From Allium sativum (lineage: Eukaryota > Streptophyta > Magnoliopsida > Asparagales > Amaryllidaceae): a stretch of 64,000 nt of DNA. Below, one piece after another: positions 56,809 through 64,000 of this stretch; the first letter of the stretch is position 1, and the number at the start of each line of letters is the position of its first letter. The position numbers were made by a program, and so were the translations under genes. Under the pieces are notes generated by a model. The model did no database searches. It saw nothing but the letters and a program-made list of their open reading frames with translations, and had not been told where the DNA came from. The stretch spans positions 460,416,310 to 460,480,309 of the forward strand of contig CM060912.1 in the NCBI GenBank assembly GCA_030737875.1, in the 5' to 3' direction.

Positions 56809-59730
56809 TGTTACACCCTACGTCCGTTAATGTCACTCACTAAGGGAATGCATTAAGTTTCGTGAAGCGCTATAGGTAAACAGACACAGAATAATTACAA
56901 GACAAATATAAATAGGGCAACAGCGGAAATTTTTTATATTTATTTCAAACATAAAGCATAATACCATGGTCCACATGTTCATAAGTCAAAAAACCGTTAC
57001 AATAAAACAACTTCTGTCTTGCATCATCAGAGTACATAAGAATATGAAAAACATAATTCCCCAATTTAAAGAATTAAGTCATAGTAAAGACAAGAACATG
57101 AGCCATACTTCAGAAGTAGCTCCTAGCAAAATGATATCTGAGTCTTGATTAAGTTTGAGTGTTTCCTCCCTGAGAACCTAGGGGGGAACGGAAGAAAGAA
57201 GGAGAAACAATTGGGTCAAACATACAGTCTAGCAAGTCTAGTTACTTTTAGCCAGTAGATAAATAAAAGCAACATGATAGGCACATAAAGTGGACAAGAG
57301 AGAGATCACTACATAAATGGCAGGTGTGACAAGGTAAGCAAGATAAGGTGTATGTGCCTCACTAATGATTACTCTGCACTATTACTAGTATAACTAAAAT
57401 GAGATGATCCCTTCAACTATAAGTTGGTAGGCTTGGGGCATACATCCAAGTGTACCCTAACCACTACCCTAATCGATCGGCTCCCTACTCCGCAGATATC
57501 CTGTGATGGCCCCACAGTAGGAGGTATCACTTCCTAAAGTGGCAACCCCAGATGTGCACAACCATATCTATTGGTGTCACGGTCGTCTTAGCCCCCTCTG
57601 CTCGGCCCATGCACGCACATGTCCCCGGTCGGTTTGCGCCACCCACACCATCTGTCTCGTTTGGATCTCTTAAAATCAATCAGTAAGCATGCCCCTTCTC
57701 TACCTAGTACGGAGTTCTTTACTTGATACCAACTTCGGGTTACTGACTGAAATGGGTCCCACATAATATGATACAAGCTCTCCCCCTTGTCTTATATCCC
57801 CATTAGGTTTTACACTGAATATGTATACCCTTAGGTGTCTTTAATTACATAGCCCTATACCAATTATGATTACCCTAAAGGGTGTCTTTAATTACATAAC
57901 TTCATTATTATCTACCGGTTATGTATACCACTAGGTGTCTTTAATTACATAACCTTATTGGGTTAAGCTCGTGGGCCAATATATAAATATTACCCACCCC
58001 CTCTAGTTTACTTAACCCACCCACTACCTATCCAATTTTACTTAACCCTAACTTAAGTTCATAATCATACAATCTTTACTAATTAAATTAGGCTAAGTAG
58101 TCCAATTCTTTACCATGTCCGTTTATGGTTTTATAATGGGCTAAACCTCCCACATTAGGCCTGCAACATGTGGATGTTGGATATGTCGGTCGGGTCCGGC
58201 CAGACTTATTCACAGTTGGGCCTAACCTCGTGTCATAGCCCGATTCGTATTTACGCACTTAGACCTCCTACATTAGGTTCAGCATTAGTGGTTGCTGGAT
58301 ATGCCGGTCGGGTTTGGGCAGACTTCCGCCACTAATGCAACCTAACCTCGTGTCACAAGTACAATTACAATTCCTAATTGTAATTAATAAACATTCCATT
58401 TTTATCCAAATCTATCTATGTCATTATAGGTAATTATTTCTATGTTTCCTCATTTGAACTAAATGTCCAATATTACATAAATTATGGGAATTATAAATCC
58501 CTTTTTCCCCGTTTCTTAACTAACGCATTCGCACATATTTTTGGCGGCATCTAGGCTATAAAGTAGCTTAGCCACAACAATGAAAAAGGGAATATGATAA
58601 AGGATGACAGTTTTTCAACATGTCTTGGCATACACATAAACTTAACATGATAACAAGGTGAGTGGACATGTAATTTTCATCATAACAAGGTGGACATAAA
58701 CTAATGAACTTGTGGCAACTACGATATAAAAGCAACGTAATGAGATCTAGTCCAACTATTTAGATCTAGCATAATTAGGGTGACATAGCAACATGTTTAG
58801 ATCTAAAAATGACTTCACATGTCAAGTTTACCACATATTTAAACTAATCACAATATGACAGGTGAAAGGTGATTTACGTAAAGAACTAGATCTAGCCAAT
58901 GTTACAACTGTCCAATAGATGTACATTCACCATAATACAGTTACAAGTTCAGATCCACATAGACAACGTAACAGAATAATCACAATTGTATTAGATCTAG
59001 GGAATTAGATCTATCATGACATAGTATATGATTTAACACTTGCATAGAATCATACTTTACAACATATCCAAGTCATAGTCTTTCACAATATACTTTCATT
59101 AATATAAACCTAAAAACAACTAGAAACTCACAGCGTTAGGTTTAGAGAATTGAGAAAGAACGGATCTAGAATTTCTGAATTTGATTTGCAAAATATGTTG
59201 TTGTAGAAAACGGTTCAGTTCGCACTCCAGCAACATATGGCCTTCATGACTTCCAATGAAGAAAATATGAGAAATAGCCACATATTTATAGCAGCAGAGC
59301 CCTTTGTAACTGAATGCCGCCTCAACCTTGGGTGTCGACACCCTTGTGGGTGGGTCGACCCCTAGGTCGACACCCCTTCAGGGGGGTCGTCCCCTAGGTC
59401 GACACCACTCTAGGGGGTCAACCCCTAGAGCGGGAATTTTGCTGCTCTGACGATTTTTTCGAATTTGAATCTATTTGGATAAAATTCCAACTCAGCTCTG
59501 ACTCATCTCTGACTCATGCGTATGTATATAATTTTTTCTACACGTATACAAACGTAAAACCCTCATAACTTCCTTATACGGTGTCCGTTTTACGCAAACC
59601 AAATGTCTATCTTGACCAGAATTTCGATACGGACGCAATAGAGCAGTCCATTTCCTCTCATTCTGAATATTAAATTAATTATTATTTAATTTATCCTCTT
59701 TTAGTGTCGATACAAATTCGTGGTTTTACA
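56809..59730 (-). repeat. Gypsy-2 5' LTR
   Basis: 2922 bp from TGTTACACCC to GTTTTACA on the plus strand. It aligns with the 3' LTR throughout with many substitutions. It contains the same three GGTGTCTTTAATTACATA units (about 57834-57955), the cruciform pair (58141-58356), a minus-strand TATA box near 59281-59290 and a GTCGAC array (59334-59422). Confidence 0.9.
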
Positions 59731-59735
59731 AATAC

Positions 59736-60428
59736 CATCAAGCCAAAAAATCGATCAACATAAAATTTAATGGACTATGTATTTATCCAATACAGTGTAT
59801 GTAAAGCATTTTAAATTTGAACCATTAAATCTATCTTTAAATATATATATCTCTATATATATACATATATAGATATATATAGATACATAGATATAAGTTT
59901 GTGTCAAGCAAAACATTTACACCCTCATTTACTTTATAACCATCATTCAAAACTTATGCTTCTCATATCAGGCTATGAGTAAGTTTTTCATAAAACTTAG
60001 AACTGCACAGTTTTGACACATATACACAAACAATTCGTATTTTCTCAATGTACATTTACAATTGTGAACAATAACTAATAATAGACAAAACATGTTCTAA
60101 CTACTCTTTATACAAACTGTCATGAATGATAGAATTCTTATGCCTATGGGAACAATACATTAAAACCAAGGATGGATACTACAAGATGTATGCTCATTAT
60201 TAACAGTTAATGTAAAAAAAATTGAATTTACTCAGGTTATAAACAAAACAGAGTATGTACTACGGCAATGAGGTTTCAAATATATGATCTATTTGGTCAT
60301 GAATTTGTGCAGATGATTTTCAGAATTGATCAATTATTTATATATCAGATTCTATATATGAATATGCAGTATATTCATACTGCAGCTAGTAAGCTGTAAT
60401 GCAAATCAGTATTCATTTTAAAAGGAAA

Positions 60429-60474
<46 letters not shown>

Positions 60475-61115
60475 TAGAGAAACATAGCATAGAACAATTT
60501 TACTGAACTAAAATTGCTGTGGATCAATATAAGATCACTTCATTATATAATATTCTCCTCAAAACAGTAAGTCAAAACATTAACTTCAAAATCAAACAAT
60601 TTTGATTTATCATTATTCAAATAGAAGATCCGGCATAATATATATGTGTATACATACATATATATATATAAACATTGAATTAACAAGTTAGCTATCATAT
60701 ACCTAACTTGTTAAGTATAAATAACATCTCCTGTTTTGGTTATTATTTCTACAAGAAACAAGCTTTCATATGGATGTAAATAAAACATCATATAAATATA
60801 TACATATAAACTGGCTAAATGTTTACATGATTTAGAACTTGCCATTTAACACATCACCATGTATATGATTTGGGGATTTAAATTGAAAACACCATTTGCA
60901 ACAGATATACACTTATATATTTATATCAACATATAAATATATGCTGTAATTAAAAAAAATCCAGTAATTATTTATAAACAGATCATACACATATTCAAAT
61001 TGAAAGAGGGCTTGTCAGATTCTTTCAAACCTATAGAAATCTAATCATATCACATTCATATATGTACAATAATGTGAATTTTGACCTATGTTATATACAT
61101 ACATACATATACATA

Positions 61116-61146
<31 letters not shown>

Positions 61147-61297
61147 AAACATAACATATATCAAGTCAAGTTCTAAAATTTGCACATCATTTATCATTTC
61201 ACAAGTATTTAACAAATTATTCAGCAAATCTTAATTTGCTGAAACAGTGTTATAAATGTAGTGCAAATTTAATATGTATATCCAGTAGGGATTTTTA
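59736..61297. mobile_element. Copia B leader region, AT-rich, with microsatellites
   Basis: It belongs to copia B because it lies between gypsy-2 and the copia B 5' LTR. It is non-coding. It contains an AT run (60431-60470), AT/ATAC-rich stretches (about 59841-59893 and 60640-60670) and a GT/GC run (61116-61144). I recognise no gene. Confidence 0.5.
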
Positions 61298-61500
61298 CCC
61301 TCATGAACAAAAGGAACAAAAGGTTATTTTATAAGGACAAGGAGGAAAAAAAAATTCCTCAAGGAAAATATTTAGTGTAAAGGGAGGAATTCAGGAGACC
61401 ACTATAATTCCTCCCTTTACACTAACACTTGTCCTTATGGACAAAATTTTGCCCCCTCCTGTCCTTATGGAATATTTTTTTTTCATTTTCTCCTTCAGGG
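61298..61500. mobile_element. Foldback MITE, 203 bp, TA-flanked
   Basis: The two halves form one imperfect palindrome. Ends are CCCTCATGAAC and, on the other strand, CCCTGAAGGAG, flanked by TA on both sides (61296-61297 and 61501-61502). Further in, ATAAGGACAAGGAGG pairs with CCTCCTGTCCTTAT, and near the centre TTAGTGTAAAGGGAGGAATT pairs with its complement at about 61405-61424. TA duplication and foldback form suggest a Tc1/mariner-type MITE. No coding. Confidence 0.7.
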
Positions 61501-61502
61501 TA

Positions 61503-62399
61503 TTTTCTTGTATCCATTATACATATTCTTTACTCCTACAATTATCCAGGCACTTACATATGAATCAGCTTTCAAGCTAATGCAATATCGATATATTTAT
61601 TATCAACAGTAACAAAATAATTATAAAACATGCCATTTGGCCCTTTTAAAATAAATGTTTGAGTATTATTTATATCATAATATGTATTTGAAAATAAAAT
61701 TGTACAAAATATATTTGTATAATAGAACGATCTAAATGTCTATATTCTCAAAAGGATCATATAAAACAATTCATGTGAACTTGTATAAACCAGTTTAGAA
61801 AAATTAAATATCCAGTGGAATATTAAATAGTATATATATCTTTACATATATATAATACATCCCCAACTAAATTGGCAATATTCTAATAGGTTTGGCATTT
61901 ATAAACAATATTAGAAATCATCTTTTATAAATTATCATGTTTTAATTGATTTCATAGATTCAAACAGATTGATATGTATTTACATAACTACATCAAATTC
62001 AATCAAAATAAGTAAGTACTTTAGTTAACAGACTTAGAATGCTATACAAAATATGAACAAAAGGACTTGAGATTGTTTATTAATCAAAACTGGAATTTGA
62101 TTAGTCTTCTAGGTTCTACGGTTTATTAATTAGGAATATTAAACTAGTTTAATATTTCTAACCAAGAATAAATGATTTTATATCTTGTATAAAGCTTATA
62201 TATAATAAAAACAATTTTATAATATGTATCAAATACATATAATCAAATAACAGTGAAACATATTCGCATCAGTAATGACTGTATGTTTAAATCTTGAATC
62301 TATGATATCAATATCATCAATAATGCTCGAAATCAAACATAAGGAACCCAAAAACAAAAACAAAATAATAATTTTGCAAAACCCTAGCTCTGATTTCAC
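61503..62399 (-). mobile_element. Copia B 5' leader and primer-binding site
   Basis: Non-coding, AT-rich. The right end, read on the minus strand from 62399, is GTGAAATCAGAGCTAGGG, a decayed form of the TGGTATCAGAGC primer site directly after the LTR. It confirms that copia B is on the minus strand and that 62400-63832 is its 5' LTR. Confidence 0.65.
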
Positions 62400-63832
62400 T
62401 GTTAGGTAAATTCGATCGAATCGCAACCCTATTTTAAAAATCTAAACTATTTATAACTGGATCTATGCGAAATAATAGCAAATCGAAATTAAAATCTTAC
62501 CAAATCCCTGTTGAATTTGCGAATCTGAATTGGAGTTGGAGGCCAATCGAACCCTGTAGTACGTCATGTGTCGCACCTCTATGAGTATCCATGAGAACGC
62601 ATCCAATTTTTGATCGAATCAAAATTGGAAGAAAGGGCTTTGTGCTAGCCGCCATTTTTGGGTTGATTTAGGTTTTCGGTGGTCTTAATTTTTGTTCTGA
62701 TCTTATCATATGAAATGGTTCACGCATATAATATATAAAAGGAACGGTTTCCTTTAAGATCAAACGTGTACAAAAAAAATAAGGAAACCAACCACTATAC
62801 TAGTTCAATGCTAAATAAAATATCAGTAGATTTGATATTTTATTTATCCAATGAATTTTTTTCCCTTTATTACGTTCTATTCAAGAAACCCTATAGGTTA
62901 TTACAATATTGGCAATAATTTTAAATCGTATTTAAAATTATAAAAAATGATTAGCATATAACAATACGTCACTGTTACCCAAGTTACAATAAGATCATCG
63001 ATTCGATACAACATTTTTTGTGACCAGTGTCTCAATGTAATATAATCCTTTTAACCATTGTATCCAGGATTAAACTTGAGGCATGGAACGTATCACCCTC
63101 TTTTTAATTTAATCCAATCATCTTGATAGATGAGTAAACTATATAAAACAAATTAGTATTTGACCACGACCATGCATTTCATAGTCTGACTCAATCAAGA
63201 GGCTTATGATATCACCACAAATATACTGTAAGGTTATGTTCCATCTAGATCATTTATAATTTTCATTTGATTCAAGATGTATCCAATAATCACTGTTATC
63301 ATATACTCTGTTACAAGTAACTTTAGATGATATCAAAACACAAATATCATCGAATAAAGTTATAATGATTTCAAGTCTGAGGACCATTACATCACTGTCA
63401 CTATAAGAATAACTTATGATACTGTTAATTATATTCCATGTAGTTTTCTCACGTTGGGTCATCCCAATACGGTATTCTCCAATACATATTTATGTCTTGA
63501 CATTAATATCACGTATGATAATGATCAATGAGATGTGATCATCAATCAATCAATATACTAGCCTTAATATTTTCTTGTTGTCCTATATAAATAATAAAAC
63601 TTAACTAGGGACATTTAAGAATTATAATACTTAACATATTATATAATCTCAAGTTCAAGTCACTTACTTGAACTATATAAATCTGTATTATTATTCTAAG
63701 GACTTGTATTATGTTAATATTTATATTACGTAGTAAATATATCATAACAGAATATTTTATTCCAAATAAAATAACACCAACAATGTTATTAATCACATCA
63801 AATGGATTGCCACTAGGGCATAAACTCTAACG
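62400..63832 (-). repeat. Copia B 5' LTR
   Basis: 1433 bp matching 20344-21773 from TGTTAGGTAAATTCGATC to ATAAACTCTAAC. Substitutions and small indels are scattered along the length. The final base is changed (CTCTAACG). It is followed by the GTGAA target duplication. Confidence 0.88.
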
Positions 63833-63837
63833 GTGAA

Positions 63838-64000
63838 CAGTAGTTAATAATCGCAACCCTTTGTGTTGTCATGACTCTTAATCTCCTTCATTATGTATAA
63901 ATAGCAGGTCATATCAAAAAATTTCTTTGTCGTACTCAACAAGCCAAAGTCTATGATCGGAGTTGTTGCAAATACATAAGCAAATCATCCGAACCTTATC
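63838..64000. other. Right flank of copia B, possible promoter-like sequence
   Basis: This continues the sequence left of 20339. ATGTATAAATAGCAG at about 63893-63907 has a good plant TATA box, followed by about 90 bp without ATG-initiated coding that I can follow. It may be a promoter of a gene or of another retrotransposon beyond the window edge. Confidence 0.3.

Larger units (their letters stand above)
44434..59730 (-). mobile_element. Gypsy-2: minus-strand Tekay/Del-like chromovirus, split by a solo LTR
   Basis: LTRs at 44434-47336 and 56809-59730 are flanked by the same 5-bp duplication AATAC (44429-44433 and 59731-59735). On the minus strand the order is 5' LTR, primer site, gag, protease, RT, RNase H, integrase, chromodomain, purine tract, 3' LTR. 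Gag is interrupted by a 4.35 kb insertion. Coding sequence is related to gypsy-1 but more decayed. Without the insertion the element is about 10.9 kb. Confidence 0.93.
20344..63832 (-). mobile_element. Copia B: ancient minus-strand Ty1/copia element expanded to 43.5 kb by nested insertions
   Basis: The LTRs at 20344-21773 and 62400-63832 align over their whole length. The outer flanks are both GTGAA (20339-20343 and 63833-63837), the 5-bp duplication expected from one integration event. Between them the purine tract (21774), RNase H, integrase and GAG-pre-integrase remnants appear in the right order for a minus-strand copia, separated by younger insertions. The last LTR base at 63832 is G instead of A. 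I estimate roughly 6.5 kb of copia internal sequence after removing the insertions. Confidence 0.85.

Noticed and set aside
1..64000. tRNA, rRNA or organelle-derived genes.
   Set aside because: None recognised. The TGGTATCAGAGC-like matches are retrotransposon primer sites next to LTR ends, not tRNA genes.

Overview
The window looks like repeat-rich intergenic DNA from a flowering plant, probably a eudicot. The evidence is LTR retrotransposons of plant type (Ty3/gypsy chromoviruses of the Tekay/Del kind and Ty1/copia), plant L1-like LINE remnants, tRNA-iMet-like primer sites, and AT-rich sequence with long AT microsatellites. I recognise no intact host gene, tRNA or rRNA. Almost every long reading frame is a piece of retrotransposon gag-pol or a chance frame inside an LTR. 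I cannot name the species.

Layout, left half. Bases 1-8905 hold a coding-free element (LARD-1): the last 1683 bp of its 5' LTR, an internal region of only about 1.03 kb, and a complete 6.19 kb 3' LTR. The LTR copies are almost identical where they can be compared, so the insertion is recent. It sits in the internal remnant of a related element (LARD-2, 8906-15645), whose 5.9 kb 3' LTR is inserted in the 3' LTR of a minus-strand copia element carrying gag but no pol (copia A, 15646-19302). About 1 kb of unassigned sequence follows.

Layout, right half. Bases 20344-63832 are one minus-strand copia insertion (copia B). Its two LTRs now lie about 40 kb apart but are still flanked by the same 5-bp duplication, GTGAA. 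It has been expanded by nested insertions: a plus-strand Tekay-like gypsy (gypsy-1, 21974-32597) with a truncated 5' LTR; a short LINE 3' fragment in a TA microsatellite; a minus-strand LINE (about 35570-43340) interrupted by a 6 kb solo LTR of the LARD-2 family; a hAT-like non-autonomous element (43951-44208); a second, minus-strand gypsy (gypsy-2, 44434-59730, target duplication AATAC) whose gag is split by a 4.35 kb solo LTR (target duplication GAACC); and a foldback MITE (61298-61500).

Gypsy-1 and gypsy-2 are relatives with the order gag, protease, reverse transcriptase, RNase H, integrase, chromodomain. Both are broken by stops and frameshifts. The internal 3' ends of the LARDs carry the same boundary signature as gypsy-1, which suggests that Tekay-like enzymes mobilised them in trans.

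The most interesting signals are inside the LTRs. Tandem cruciform-like structures of about 100 nt occur in both gypsy families, and their stems change by compensatory substitution. A second covarying hairpin occurs in all four LARD-family LTRs. Regularly spaced GTCGAC arrays lie upstream of TATA boxes in otherwise different retrotransposon families.
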